A DNA stretch of 64,000 nucleotides from CAVYGM01 sp963768025 (GCA_963768025.1 CAVYGM010000011.1:186001-250000), one strand, 5' to 3'. Shown: positions 27,088 to 36,047, counted from the stretch's first letter. Translations and numbers: made by a program. The notes: a model not told the origin generated them from the letters alone.

Positions 27088-28575
27088 TTACCGAAAAACC
27101 GGTGTATAGCGGACGGAGAACCAAATTCCCATACTGAACAAATTGACTTTGCCAAATCCTACCTTCCGCAGCGGAACCCGTACATACGGTTCGGCCATGA
27201 GAGAAAGCCGATCGGTCAGTCGGCGCTCGTAGCCCGCGGAGGCATTGGCGTGGCTGAGGAAGTACCAACCCGTTTTTCCTTCCCATTTCCACCAGCGGAT
27301 GTTGGGGTCATAGGCTGCGTAGTGGTATACGTATTTTTCCTTTTGCATTTTGTAGGAAGAAATACCTGCTCCCGCAAACCACCTTCCCTTGTCCCGTTGG
27401 CTAATGTCGTACCGAATGTTCAAGGGAAGCTCAAAAACCTGGCAGGTACCGTCAATGCTGGTTGGCCGCTGTTTCTGGTACCAGTTCGAAGGCCACTCAT
27501 AGTCCCCGGCCTGGGCACTGTATGTTTTTAAGCTCCGGATCACCCCAACCTGCACGGCCCACCTGGGGGCTAGGCTGTACTCAGCCAAAATCGAACCAGC
27601 TGGTCCGGGCCTGGTAAAATTATTCATGTGCATGTTCACCACGCTCAGGTCAGGCGACACCCCAATCCTAATGGCCAATTTTGGTACCCTAGCCGCACTA
27701 CGCTCGGGGGTAAACGTTAGCTCTTCGGCGGCAACATCCGGTAATTTCGGACCGTCGTTCGCCAAAAGAACCGCGCGGTGTTCCAATTTGTCCAGGCTAG
27801 GCCACTCATCCCGCAAGGGGGTTTGTTGCATTGCCAGATCACCTTTTGCTGCATCATTCTCCCCATCCCGATCTCCCACAGCCCCTATGTCACTCGACTT
27901 ATTTGCTTTTTTATCTACGAAAGATTCCCGGCCTTGGATCAAAACTTTCTTTTTCCGGACTTCGGAAGCCTGAATCGTCTCTGTTTTGGGTAAAAGAATT
28001 GCCCCATTCCCCCCTCCCTGTTTTACCAGGTCAGTTTGTTTGCGCACTCCGCTTACGCTCGCAAGGTTCCGGGGCAATTCTTTTATTTCTTTCCGCTCTT
28101 CTCCGGCTGAGTGTCCGCTCAGACGGGTAGCATCGGTACTTTCTTTGTTCGGACGGGCCGCGTTCGATCGGGCCGCGAGTTGCGCCTTGTCCTGCCGAAG
28201 AGTTTCTACGAATTTGTCTGGGTCAGTAGGTTGTGTGTATGGCGTTCTCTCGTCACTTTTATTTGTTCGTCCTGATGCCTCGGGGGAGCGTGTAGCAGAC
28301 GAAGCAGTCGGTATCGTATCCCTCTTCCCTCCAACTCTACTGCTTTTGTTGTAATACACGCTTATTCCCCCGATCATCATCAGCAATAGCAGCGCAAGGG
28401 TCCAGGGACGAGCCCGCTCCATCCAACTACCCCCCACGGCCTGATCGTCGGCGGCGTCGAGCCGGCGATGGAGTTCTTTCCAATCATTTGGCTCATACTG
28501 TGGTTCAAACTCCTCGGCAGACTTTCGGAAGAGCTTGTCCAGTTCTTCATCGGACCACTCTTTCATATTCGTCAA
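27088..28575 (-). CDS. Trans-envelope protein: anti-sigma-like N-terminus, one membrane helix, C-terminal outer-membrane barrel
   Basis: A 495-residue protein. Residues 1-50 (WSDEELDKLFRKSAEEFEPQY...) are short, acidic and cytoplasmic-like. One membrane helix follows at 57-75. Residues 80-300 are a long Ser/Thr/charged linker. Residues about 300-495 form a PorT/OmpW-type beta-barrel (LAIRIGVSPDLSVVNM, LAEYSLAPRWAVQVGV, SLMAEPYVRVPLRKVGFG). Its start lies 29 bases inside the ECF sigma gene. The layout suggests an inner-membrane anchor that binds the sigma factor and reaches to the outer membrane. Function is inferred from position and topology only; I cannot place the N-terminus in a named anti-sigma family. 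Confidence 0.75.
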   Translation of the reverse strand: MTNMKEWSDEELDKLFRKSAEEFEPQYEPNDWKELHRRLDAADDQAVGGSWMERARPWTLALLLLMMIGGISVYYNKSSRVGGKRDTIPTASSATRSPEASGRTNKSDERTPYTQPTDPDKFVETLRQDKAQLAARSNAARPNKESTDATRLSGHSAGEERKEIKELPRNLASVSGVRKQTDLVKQGGGNGAILLPKTETIQASEVRKKKVLIQGRESFVDKKANKSSDIGAVGDRDGENDAAKGDLAMQQTPLRDEWPSLDKLEHRAVLLANDGPKLPDVAAEELTFTPERSAARVPKLAIRIGVSPDLSVVNMHMNNFTRPGPAGSILAEYSLAPRWAVQVGVIRSLKTYSAQAGDYEWPSNWYQKQRPTSIDGTCQVFELPLNIRYDISQRDKGRWFAGAGISSYKMQKEKYVYHYAAYDPNIRWWKWEGKTGWYFLSHANASAGYERRLTDRLSLMAEPYVRVPLRKVGFGKVNLFSMGIWFSVRYTPVFR

Positions 28576-29116
28576 GGCTTTTTTTTGATATCATTATTTT
28601 CAATTTTTCACGGGCTCTCGACAAATTCGATTTCGAAGCCCCCACCGAAATAGCCAACTCATTGGCAATCTCTTCGTGTGTATACCCATCTATCACAGCC
28701 ATGCTGAAAACCATTCGGTAAGCAGGCGGGAGTTGTTGTACCAGTTTGATCAACTCCTCGTACGCAAGTTGGCTGACGATATTTTCATCAATAGCCACGT
28801 TTCCAGCGTTTTCTATGTTCTCATGCACCTGGTGCTTTACTTCGCGCCGGTACTGATCCAATGCCGTATTGATCATCACGCGTCCCAACCAGGTTTTGAA
28901 AGGTCGCTCCCGATCAAAGCTTTCCATTTTGGTAAAAACCTTAAAAAAACCCTCATTCACTATTTCTTTTGCTTCTTCACGTCCGTGAGCGTAGCGCAGG
29001 CAAAGCCCCATAGCATATCCATAAAACTGCTTGTAGAGCAGTTCCTGACTTCGACGGTCTCCTTGTAAGCAGCCGTCGAGCAGGTCAAGGATAGCGGCGG
29101 AGTTATGCTCGGACAT
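28547..29116 (-). CDS. ECF-type RNA polymerase sigma factor
   Basis: A 189-residue sigma-70 family protein. Region 2 has YGYAMGLCLRYAHGREEAKEIVNEGFFKVFTKM and RPFKTWLGRVMINTALDQYRR; region 4 has LPPAYRMVFSMAVIDGYTHEEIANELAISVGASKSNLSRAREKLK. Region 1/3 are absent, as in ECF sigmas. It overlaps the next gene, which is probably its membrane regulator. The pair is a common Cytophagales layout. Confidence 0.92.
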   Translation of the reverse strand: MSEHNSAAILDLLDGCLQGDRRSQELLYKQFYGYAMGLCLRYAHGREEAKEIVNEGFFKVFTKMESFDRERPFKTWLGRVMINTALDQYRREVKHQVHENIENAGNVAIDENIVSQLAYEELIKLVQQLPPAYRMVFSMAVIDGYTHEEIANELAISVGASKSNLSRAREKLKIMISKKSLDEYERVVR

Positions 29117-29302
29117 GCTTCGGTGTTTTATGTTAGTACGAAAAAGCTCAAGGAAGGGTTGCTTTTTTTATTGCGCGCGGGAAATTTTTTTTTTGAAGAG
29201 AAATCCTACTGCTTAATTCTTTTAACTTAGGGCCAGCCAGGACGAGCATGCCGCCCGGTGAAAAAGGCAATTGGTTGCCTACCTAACTCCTATTCCTTAC
29301 CT

Positions 29303-30079
29303 ATGTACAAAAATACCTGTACTTTCCTATTCCTGGCCTGGGCCCTGTTTGGCGTACTCGCCTCCACCCAGGCACAACCGGCCAGCTACACCGTAGCCAA
29401 TGCGCACTCCCACAACGACTACGAACAGAAAAAGCCCTTCTATGGGGCGTACGAGCTGGGATTTGGTTCCGTAGAAGCGGATGTTTTTCTTAAACAGGGA
29501 GAGCTCTATGTAGCCCACAACTCGGAAGATATCAAACCCGAGCGGACGCTAAGGGCGCTCTATCTCGAACCTATTCTGAATAAAGTACGCGAAAACAAGG
29601 GATGGCCCTACCCGGATCGGCGCGAATTGCAGCTCCTGATCGATATAAAAAACACCGGAGCGGCCACCCTGGCGGTTTTGCAAGAACAGCTTGCACCCTA
29701 CCAGAAAGAGCTGAAGCACGTTAGGATCGTTATCAGTGGGGACATGCCTGCCCCCGATGAGTTGGCCCGGCAGGACAAAATCTTCACATTTGATGGTCGT
29801 AAAAATCTGATCTATTCCAAAGAAACTTCGCCCAGAGTGGTACTAGTCAGTAGTAGTATTCTGGATTTTGGGGGCTATTGGGATGGGAAAGGGCCCATGC
29901 CCGACCTCATGCGGGAGAAACTCAGCACTTTTGTGGCGTTGCAGCACGCCCAGAAAAAACTGGTGCGCCTGTGGGCTACTCCCAATACGGTGCTGGGCTA
30001 CCAGACCTTGAAAGAACTGGGCGTAGACTACATCGGAACGGACGATCTGGCGGGATTAGTAGAGTTTCTGGGAAAATAG
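29303..30079 (+). CDS. Secreted AIM6/PI-PLC-like phosphodiesterase
   Basis: About 258 residues from ATG 29303 (MYKNTCTFLFLAWALFGVLAS, a signal peptide); a GTG at 29258 would add 15 residues. ANAHSHNDYEQKKPF with FGSVEADVFLKQGELYVAH matches the altered-inheritance-of-mitochondria-6 branch of the PI-PLC/GDPD TIM-barrel superfamily, with His and metal Glu/Asp present. It should hydrolyse a phosphodiester, substrate unknown. It is divergent from the ECF operon and converges on the M56 gene at a shared terminator. Confidence 0.85.
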   Translation: MYKNTCTFLFLAWALFGVLASTQAQPASYTVANAHSHNDYEQKKPFYGAYELGFGSVEADVFLKQGELYVAHNSEDIKPERTLRALYLEPILNKVRENKGWPYPDRRELQLLIDIKNTGAATLAVLQEQLAPYQKELKHVRIVISGDMPAPDELARQDKIFTFDGRKNLIYSKETSPRVVLVSSSILDFGGYWDGKGPMPDLMREKLSTFVALQHAQKKLVRLWATPNTVLGYQTLKELGVDYIGTDDLAGLVEFLGK

Positions 30080-30094
30080 GCGTGAGGCAAAGAA

Positions 30095-30124
30095 AAAAGC
30101 AGACTCGTTTTTGAATCTGCTTTT
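30095..30124. terminator. Bidirectional intrinsic terminator
   Basis: AAAAGCAGA (30095-30103) pairs with TCTGCTTTT (30116-30124), with T-rich tails both ways, between convergent genes ending at 30079 and 30137. Confidence 0.7.
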
Positions 30125-30136
30125 GCCTGATTGTTC

Positions 30137-32149
30137 TCAGTTGTCCTGCTTCTCTTTGGGTGGCCGGGGTGGTTTGGGGGGAGCGGTCGCCTTGGCGGGT
30201 GCTGGCGGGGGGGCAATTTTTCCTTTGATAGCGGGTATTCCGGAAGCTTTTGGCGTGGGAGGTGCGGCGGGCTTAGCAGGCACCGGGGCTATCTTCCCTT
30301 TCCCCATGGCAGCTCCGGGTGCTTTGGGAGATTTGGGCGGTGGCGGAGGTGCGGGCATATATTCGTTCATCGCATTGGATTCAAGTTCCATTTTACGCCC
30401 AATCACTTCCATTTTATCACTGATTGCCTCTATTTTATCACCATAGGCTTCCATTTCTTCGCTTATTTTTTCCATCTGCCCGCTCAGGTCGTTCATTGGT
30501 TTCTCCACTTCCTGCATTTTCTTACGGCTCTGGGCGATCTGCTCGTTCAGGGTGGTGATTTCCTGTTCCTTGGCTTTGATTTGGCTTTCAAAAGTTGCCA
30601 TCTGCTTTTCCAGGTCACTTTCGCTGAGTTTGTTCTGCATGCTAGCCGAGCGTTTTTCGATCAACTGCTGCCGGGCTTCCATGGCTTGCTGCTTTTTCCA
30701 TTCCACCTTCTCCTGCTCACGCTGAACGCGTTCTACTTCAAACTGTTGTTTTTCCATATCCAGCTGTAGATCGGCCATCCGGCGCTGGAGAGGCTCCGTT
30801 TGTTTGTGCAGAGCCTGCATCTCTTCCTGGTGCGGTTTCATTTGTTGCTGAAGTACCCGCATCTTTTCGTGGTATTCGGCCATTTTTTTCTGCAAGGTGT
30901 CGTTGGCAAATTCCCCACTTATTTTTCCGAGTATAACCGCCAAATCAGTATTCACGCTAACCAAAACCGGGGCGACTGTCGCATCTACAACGGCTACCAC
31001 TTCGGCTTCAATAATAGTATCTCCCCGAAATTTTTGCTCTGCGGGTATACTTGCCAGCGAATAGGAGGCAGGCTCCCAATTTAATGTCTCAACTTTCCGG
31101 ATTTTCTTTTCGGTTGTTTTTTCCTTTTGGTAGGCATGAACCGATGCCCCTACTAGCAGAGAAAGAAATACAAGGGCCATCGGGAAATAGCCAAATACCC
31201 TCTGCCGTGGTTTTTCGCTCACGCCCAGCACGCGTTTTACCCGCTGCAGAAGAAGGGGCTTATTGGCGGCAAAGGCCACCACCAGCGAGGACTCCTGCCT
31301 AAACTCCGCTACCCGCACCAGGGCATGCGCCAGCGAGAGGGGGTCGCCACACACGGCCATGGCCAGGTCGTCGCAGCAATGTTCGCGCTCGGCCCGAATC
31401 CGGTTCGAAAGCCACCAAAGCACCGGATGAAAAAAGTAGAGTACCTCCACCAGGGACTGCACCAGGTTTACGAGGTAGTCGTAGCGGCGGATGTGGGCCA
31501 GCTCGTGGGCCAGAATTGCCTCAGCCTGAGCGGCTGAAAGACCCGTAAATAAACCCAAGGGTACCAGTACCACGGGCTGTATTACCCCTATGACCATCGG
31601 CGTTACGATGCGCGCTGATTCGCGAAAGTCTACTGATTGGCTAACATTGAGGCGAGCCACTAACAGGCCGAAACGGGTATTCCAATTGGTATCCTTCACT
31701 CTTCGGGAGGTATACCGTAGCCGTTCGAGGTAGGCCCACCCGCCCACAAAGCGGAGCAGGAGCAGACCTACCCCCACCATCCAGCATACGACCAAGTCGT
31801 TGAGGTGGAGGGTGAGCCATAGTTGTACCCGCAGCAGTAAGGGTAGGGAAGCCGGAGCGGTGTACCCGGTGTAGGTAGCCACGGAGGCAAGGGTTTCTGG
31901 CAGTGTAGCGGGTATTTTTTGGATAGAGGAGGGTATGTAATAGATATAAGTAGCCATAGAGGCTACAATCTGCGCCCCCAGCATGACTACCCCTACCGTA
32001 TAACGAGACTCGGCTGACTTGCGGCGCAACAGGTAGAAGCCCACCGCAGCCAATGTACCCAGGAGGGCGCCCTGCCACAGGGAGTGGAGGAGGGTCCAGC
32101 CCAGAGCACTGGCCTGAGCAGGAGAAATAAGATCAATGAATTGTTTCAT
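30137..32149 (-). CDS. BlaR1/MecR1-like M56 membrane metallopeptidase with coiled-coil and Pro-rich tail
   Basis: A 670-residue protein. The N-terminal 330 residues hold several membrane helices and the M56 zinc protease motif HELAHIRRYDY with H215, E216 and H219, plus EREHCCDDLA. A last helix is near 310-330 (ALVFLSLLVGASVHAY). Then, in place of a beta-lactam sensor domain, there is a coiled coil (410-580; QKKMAEYHEKMRVLQQQMKPH and repeats) and a Pro/Ala/Lys tail. It overlaps no gene but lies 2 bases after BlaI, forming an operon. It probably cleaves BlaI when a signal binds; the signal is unknown. Confidence 0.87.
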   Translation of the reverse strand: MKQFIDLISPAQASALGWTLLHSLWQGALLGTLAAVGFYLLRRKSAESRYTVGVVMLGAQIVASMATYIYYIPSSIQKIPATLPETLASVATYTGYTAPASLPLLLRVQLWLTLHLNDLVVCWMVGVGLLLLRFVGGWAYLERLRYTSRRVKDTNWNTRFGLLVARLNVSQSVDFRESARIVTPMVIGVIQPVVLVPLGLFTGLSAAQAEAILAHELAHIRRYDYLVNLVQSLVEVLYFFHPVLWWLSNRIRAEREHCCDDLAMAVCGDPLSLAHALVRVAEFRQESSLVVAFAANKPLLLQRVKRVLGVSEKPRQRVFGYFPMALVFLSLLVGASVHAYQKEKTTEKKIRKVETLNWEPASYSLASIPAEQKFRGDTIIEAEVVAVVDATVAPVLVSVNTDLAVILGKISGEFANDTLQKKMAEYHEKMRVLQQQMKPHQEEMQALHKQTEPLQRRMADLQLDMEKQQFEVERVQREQEKVEWKKQQAMEARQQLIEKRSASMQNKLSESDLEKQMATFESQIKAKEQEITTLNEQIAQSRKKMQEVEKPMNDLSGQMEKISEEMEAYGDKIEAISDKMEVIGRKMELESNAMNEYMPAPPPPPKSPKAPGAAMGKGKIAPVPAKPAAPPTPKASGIPAIKGKIAPPPAPAKATAPPKPPRPPKEKQDN

Positions 32150-32151
32150 GG

Positions 32152-32571
32152 CTAACGATTGTTTTCTAGGTTGTTCAAAAGTTCACGAATTTCGTCGAGT
32201 TCCTCGGCGGAGGTTTTGTGGTTGCCGAGGGCCTGCATCACCAGGCGGGCGGCCGAGCCACGAAAGGTAGTCTCCACAAAGCGGTCGAGCAGGGTTTGCT
32301 GAGTTTCTTCTTCGCTTACGTGGGCCGTGTACACATGCGAGCGGGCCTCCTCTGTGCGGCTTAGCAGTCCTTTTTCGTGCATGATCTGCATGAGCTTCAG
32401 CGTAGTGGTATACCCCGCTTCTTTGGTTTCGGCCAGGTAGTCATGTACCTGCCGGACGGTACTTGGTCCTGCCTTCCATAGGTAGGTCAGTATTTCCAGC
32501 TCCGAATCGGTAGGTTTTGGCGGGGTAGGTATCGGATTATCAGCCATAGGGCAGGGATTTATATCAGACAA
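32152..32571 (-). CDS. BlaI/MecI/CopY family repressor
   Basis: A 139-residue winged-helix repressor: PTDSELEILTYLWKAGPSTVRQVHDYL, then GYTTTLKLMQIMHEKGLLSR, the BlaI DNA-recognition helices, and a C-terminal dimer helix. An ATG at 32550 (MADNPIP) is an alternative start. Three palindromes of one consensus lie just upstream, its likely binding sites. It is cotranscribed with the M56 protease, which would cleave it to derepress. Confidence 0.92.
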   Translation of the reverse strand: MSDINPCPMADNPIPTPPKPTDSELEILTYLWKAGPSTVRQVHDYLAETKEAGYTTTLKLMQIMHEKGLLSRTEEARSHVYTAHVSEEETQQTLLDRFVETTFRGSAARLVMQALGNHKTSAEELDEIRELLNNLENNR

Positions 32572-32581
32572 AAAGAATAAC

Positions 32582-32597
32582 TACGAAGATCTTCGTA
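32582..32597. promoter_or_regulatory. BlaI operator 1
   Basis: Perfect palindrome TACGAAGATCTTCGTA, 11 bases upstream of the BlaI start. It fits the shared pattern ACTACGA-N6-TCGTAGT seen three times here. Confidence 0.7.
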
Positions 32598-32606
32598 TCA
32601 AAGGTG

Positions 32607-32622
32607 TACGAAAATATTCGTA
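32607..32622. promoter_or_regulatory. BlaI operator 2
   Basis: TACGAAAATATTCGTA, the same TACGA-N6-TCGTA arms, centred 25 bases from operator 1. Confidence 0.65.
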
Positions 32623-32634
32623 GATGCAAATTTT

Positions 32635-32656
32635 AACTACGATTTTTTTCGTAGTT
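32635..32656. promoter_or_regulatory. BlaI operator 3
   Basis: AACTACGA and TCGTAGTT arms around six T bases; the longest arms of the three, centred 31 bases from operator 2. Confidence 0.65.
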
Positions 32657-32783
32657 AATTAAAAAAGATTGGCTTTGGTCATTTTTCAAAAAAACTCAGA
32701 GCGAAATAAGGTACCGTTCAGCCATTTCAGGAAAAGAGAGACAGAAACAAAGAACCGCGAACAAAGAACCCAGAACTAAACCA

Positions 32784-33869
32784 CTAGCCTCCTATTTCGA
32801 AAAACCGGACCTCCGCCTGCACCTGATCCAAAATCCGATGCGAGCGCTCGGGGCGGGCGTCGGTAATGAACACCTGCCCGAGCGAGCCATCATCAATGAG
32901 TTCGATTAGCTTATGAATGCGTTTGTCGTCGAGCTTGTCGAAAATATCATCTAACAGCAGGATGGGCTTGGTTTCCTTCCCGGCGGCCAGGAGTTCGTAC
33001 TGAGCCAGTTTGAGGGCAATCACAAACGACTTCTGCTGTCCCTGGGAGCCGAATTTTTTGAGGGCCATGCCATCAATCTCAAAGGTATAGTCATCTTTGT
33101 GAATACCTTTCACGGTACGCTGCGCGTGCAGGTCACGGGAGCGGTGCTTTCTGAATTCAGCGGGAAAATCCTCGGTAGCCACTTCGCTTTCATAGATGAC
33201 CTCCACGCGTTCTTTTTGATTGCTCAAAAAAGCATAGTACTGCCGGAACAAAGGCATAAATCGCTCCATGAACGCTTCGCGTTGCTGATGTATTCTAAGG
33301 GCAAGGCTAATCAGAGGGTCATTATAGGTTTCGAGCAAATCTTCGTCGAGGTAGTTTCGCTCGGCAAATAGTTTGAGCAGGCCATTGCGCTGGGTGAGTA
33401 TTCTGTTGTATTGCAGAAAGTCTTCCAGATAGTGCGGGGCCAGCTGGGAAAGCACACCATCAAAAAAACGCCTCCTTACCTCACTGCCTTCCCGTACCAG
33501 GTCGGTGTCGTCGGGGGCAATCAGTACGACCGGAAACCGCCCAATATGGTCACTTAGCCGTTCATAGGGTTTTTTGTCGGATAGGAGTACCTTCCGTTGG
33601 CCGCGCTGAAGACTGCAGGTAATCTGGGTTCGCCGGTCATTTTCATTGAAAATACCATCCAACACAAAAAAATCAGCTTCGTGGCGAATGCTCAGCGCAT
33701 CCTGATTTTGGAAGCCACTTTTGGTAAGTGCCAGAAAATAAATGGCGTCCAGCAGGTTGGTTTTGCCACTTCCGTTTTCGCCTACGAGGCAATTTACGCG
33801 TTCCCCAAACGTAAAACTTCCCTCCTCGTAGCTTTTAAAATAAGTAAGATGGAGTTTTTCGAGCCACAT
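32784..33869 (-). CDS. recF: DNA replication and repair protein RecF
   Basis: A 361-residue SMC-like ATPase of gap repair. Walker A is GENGSGKTNLLDAIYF near residue 30, the ABC-signature region is KKFGSQGQQKSFVIALKLAQ and Walker B is PILLLDDIFDKLDD. It loads RecA at single-strand gaps with RecO and RecR. Length is normal. The gene is single and not next to dnaA/dnaN in this window. The 191 bases upstream to pdhA hold divergent promoters not clearly recognised. Confidence 0.96.
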   Translation of the reverse strand: MWLEKLHLTYFKSYEEGSFTFGERVNCLVGENGSGKTNLLDAIYFLALTKSGFQNQDALSIRHEADFFVLDGIFNENDRRTQITCSLQRGQRKVLLSDKKPYERLSDHIGRFPVVLIAPDDTDLVREGSEVRRRFFDGVLSQLAPHYLEDFLQYNRILTQRNGLLKLFAERNYLDEDLLETYNDPLISLALRIHQQREAFMERFMPLFRQYYAFLSNQKERVEVIYESEVATEDFPAEFRKHRSRDLHAQRTVKGIHKDDYTFEIDGMALKKFGSQGQQKSFVIALKLAQYELLAAGKETKPILLLDDIFDKLDDKRIHKLIELIDDGSLGQVFITDARPERSHRILDQVQAEVRFFEIGG

Positions 33870-34060
33870 GAGCTTCTTTGTTAGGGAGTTTATGCTTAAT
33901 TTCGCAATTCAATCAGTGTAACCCCACCCAAATCCGGGGCCCTGGCCAAACCAATAACCATTGCGTAAAGTTCTTGCATAACTTCCAGAAAACAGAATAT
34001 CCCGTCGTTTTTCAAGAAACAACTGTACAGTCCTAAATTGTAAATCATACTAACCCCCGT

Positions 34061-35089
34061 ATGGCTACTGTTAAAGAAAAAAAGAAAGAAACAGCTAAGA
34101 AATTACAGCATTCCAAGGAGCGCTACATGTTCTGGTATGAGAACATGCTTCTGCAACGTCGTTTTGAAGAAAAAGCGGGTCAGCTGTATGGTCAGCAAAA
34201 AATTCGTGGATTCTGCCACCTCTACATTGGTCAGGAAGCCTGTTCCTCGGGTACGGCTACGGCCCTGACCCCCGATGACAAGTACATCACCGCCTACCGC
34301 GACCACGGCATGCCTTTGGCCCTGGGCACTAGCCCCAATGCCATCATGGCCGAGCTTTACGGTAAAAAAACGGGTACGACCAATGGCAAAGGAGGCTCCA
34401 TGCACATCTTTGACAAAGAGCGTAACTTCATGGGTGGACACGGCATCGTGGGGGCTCAGATCCCCCTGGGAGCCGGTATCGCTTTTGCCGAAAAATACAA
34501 CGAAACCGGCAACGTATGCATTTGTTTCTTTGGCGACGGAGCGGTTCGGCAGGGAGCCTTTCACGAGGCATTCAACATGGCCATGACCTGGAAGCTACCC
34601 GTAATTTTTGTGGTAGAGAACAATGGCTACGCAATGGGTACTTCCGTAGGGCGCTCCTCCAACGTGACCGAGCTGTATACCTTGGGAGAATCTTACGATA
34701 TTCCTTCTGAGCCGGTAGATGGCATGAACGTAGAAGCTATCCATGAGGCCGTAAGCCGGGCCGCCGAGCGGGCGCGCAAGGGCGATGGGCCCACCTACCT
34801 CGAATTCCGTACGTACCGGTACCGCGGGCACTCCATGTCGGATCCTCAGAAATACCGTACCAAAGAAGAGGTAGAAGAATATAAGAAGCGGGACCCTATT
34901 GCCCAGGTGATGGATACTATCCTGACCAACATGCTGGCCACTCAGGAAGAACTCGACGATATTGACAAAAAGATAAAAGAAATCGTGGCCGAATCGGTTC
35001 AGTTTGCCGAGGAGTCGGAGTTTCCGGATGCGAAAGAAGCGTACACCAATGTATACCAGCAGGAAGATTACCCGTTTATAATGGAGTAG
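34061..35089 (+). CDS. pdhA: Pyruvate dehydrogenase E1 component, alpha subunit
   Basis: A 342-residue thiamine-diphosphate enzyme subunit. The ThDP/Mg motif is FFGDGAVRQGAFHEAFNMA followed by FVVENNGYAMG. RYRGHSMSDPQKYR is the phosphorylation-loop region, and TAYRDHGMPLALG is also conserved. It decarboxylates pyruvate with the beta subunit, which is not in the window. A strong terminator follows, so it is a single-gene unit here. Confidence 0.95.
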   Translation: MATVKEKKKETAKKLQHSKERYMFWYENMLLQRRFEEKAGQLYGQQKIRGFCHLYIGQEACSSGTATALTPDDKYITAYRDHGMPLALGTSPNAIMAELYGKKTGTTNGKGGSMHIFDKERNFMGGHGIVGAQIPLGAGIAFAEKYNETGNVCICFFGDGAVRQGAFHEAFNMAMTWKLPVIFVVENNGYAMGTSVGRSSNVTELYTLGESYDIPSEPVDGMNVEAIHEAVSRAAERARKGDGPTYLEFRTYRYRGHSMSDPQKYRTKEEVEEYKKRDPIAQVMDTILTNMLATQEELDDIDKKIKEIVAESVQFAEESEFPDAKEAYTNVYQQEDYPFIME

Positions 35090-35101
35090 GAATCTGGACA
35101 C

Positions 35102-35142
35102 AAAAGCGCCTGTTGGGAATATTCCTCTCGACAGGCGCTTTT
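35102..35142 (+). terminator. Intrinsic terminator after pdhA
   Basis: AAAAGCGCCTGT (35102-35113) pairs with ACAGGCGCTTTT (35131-35142), 12 bases of stem. Confidence 0.8.
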
Positions 35143-35237
35143 GCTTTGAAGAGTGAACCTAAAAGGCTAAGACGGATGCCCTTGTGTTTATGACCAGTTA
35201 TAAGCGGCAAGCTCAGAAAGAATTAGGGTATTATTTG

Positions 35238-35266
35238 TTTGAGTTTCATAACTTTTCATAACTTTG
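35238..35266 (+). promoter_or_regulatory. Bacteroidota-type promoter
   Basis: TTTG (35238-35241), 17-base spacer, then TAACTTTG (35259-35266), a full match to TAnnTTTG, 24 bases before ATG 35290. It rules out the longer start at 35239 for the TPR gene. Confidence 0.7.
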
Positions 35267-35289
35267 CACTCCAAATTTCAACCAATAGT

Positions 35290-35991
35290 ATGAGCAAGAA
35301 AAATACGGCGAATTCCGGGTTGGACATTATCGAAAGTCCGGAAGCGCTTGCGGGGCAAATCAGTAAAGCCGAAAACTTTTTCCGCAAAAATCAAAAAATA
35401 CTTATCGGGGTAGGTGTTGCTATTCTGGTGGGTATCCTGGCATTTGCAGGCTATCGCTTTTACATTGACAGTCAGGAGAGTAGTGCCCAAATAGCACTTT
35501 CTAACGTGGTGTATGATTTTGAAGCCGATTCTCTAAACAAAGCACTGACCGGAAGCGGCGGAAACGAAGGGCTGCTAAATATTGCCGACGAATATTCTGG
35601 AACGGATGCAGCCAACCTGGCCAATCTGTACGCAGGCATTGCCCTAATGAAACAAGGGAAATTTGACGAAGCCATCAACCGCTTGGAGTCTTTCAGCTCG
35701 TCTGATCTGCTGGTAAAGGCTCGGGCCGAAGCCCTCATTGGCGACGCATACATGGAAAAAAATCAGCCTGCCGAAGCAGTTAGCTATTATAAAAAGGCTG
35801 CTGACAACAATTCGAACGAATTTTTTACGCCTATCTACTTGATGAAGCTGGGTATTGCTCAGGAAAAAGCAAATCAGCCCCAGGACGCTATCGCATCGTA
35901 TAAACGTATTATTGAAGAGCATCCCCTCTCGGCCGAGGTAACCAACGCCAAGAAATACAAAGGGCTACTCGAAGGGCAAGTTGGCGAGTAA
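35290..35991 (+). CDS. Single-pass membrane TPR protein (YfgM-like)
   Basis: About 233 residues from ATG 35290. A membrane helix near 35-55 (ILIGVGVAILVGILAFAGYRFY) is followed by tetratricopeptide repeats (ANLYAGIALMKQGKFDEAI, AEALIGDAYMEKNQPAEAV, MKLGIAQEKANQPQDAIASY). The TPR part faces the periplasm. It resembles YfgM-like chaperone partners. It has its own promoter upstream and a terminator downstream. In Bacteroidota it often lies next to ribH, as here. Confidence 0.85.
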   Translation: MSKKNTANSGLDIIESPEALAGQISKAENFFRKNQKILIGVGVAILVGILAFAGYRFYIDSQESSAQIALSNVVYDFEADSLNKALTGSGGNEGLLNIADEYSGTDAANLANLYAGIALMKQGKFDEAINRLESFSSSDLLVKARAEALIGDAYMEKNQPAEAVSYYKKAADNNSNEFFTPIYLMKLGIAQEKANQPQDAIASYKRIIEEHPLSAEVTNAKKYKGLLEGQVGE

Positions 35992-36013
35992 TGGGGATCC
36001 ATTACGCTCCTTG

Positions 36014-36047
36014 AAAAGGATAAAGCCGACTCCGGTTTTATCCTTTT
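36014..36047 (+). terminator. Intrinsic terminator
   Basis: AAAAGGATAAA (36014-36024) pairs with TTTATCCTTTT (36037-36047), followed by a T run. Confidence 0.75.

Noticed and set aside
29258..29302. GTG start for the AIM6-like protein
   Set aside because: ATG 29303 places the signal peptide at the very N-terminus.
30131..30769. Plus-strand frame rich in Gly and Phe opposite the M56 C-terminus
   Set aside because: It mirrors the Pro/Lys-rich tail and coiled coil of the real gene on the other strand.
32582..32656. CRISPR-like array
   Set aside because: The three palindromes are too short and too close, with no spacers of constant size; they fit operators for the adjacent BlaI.
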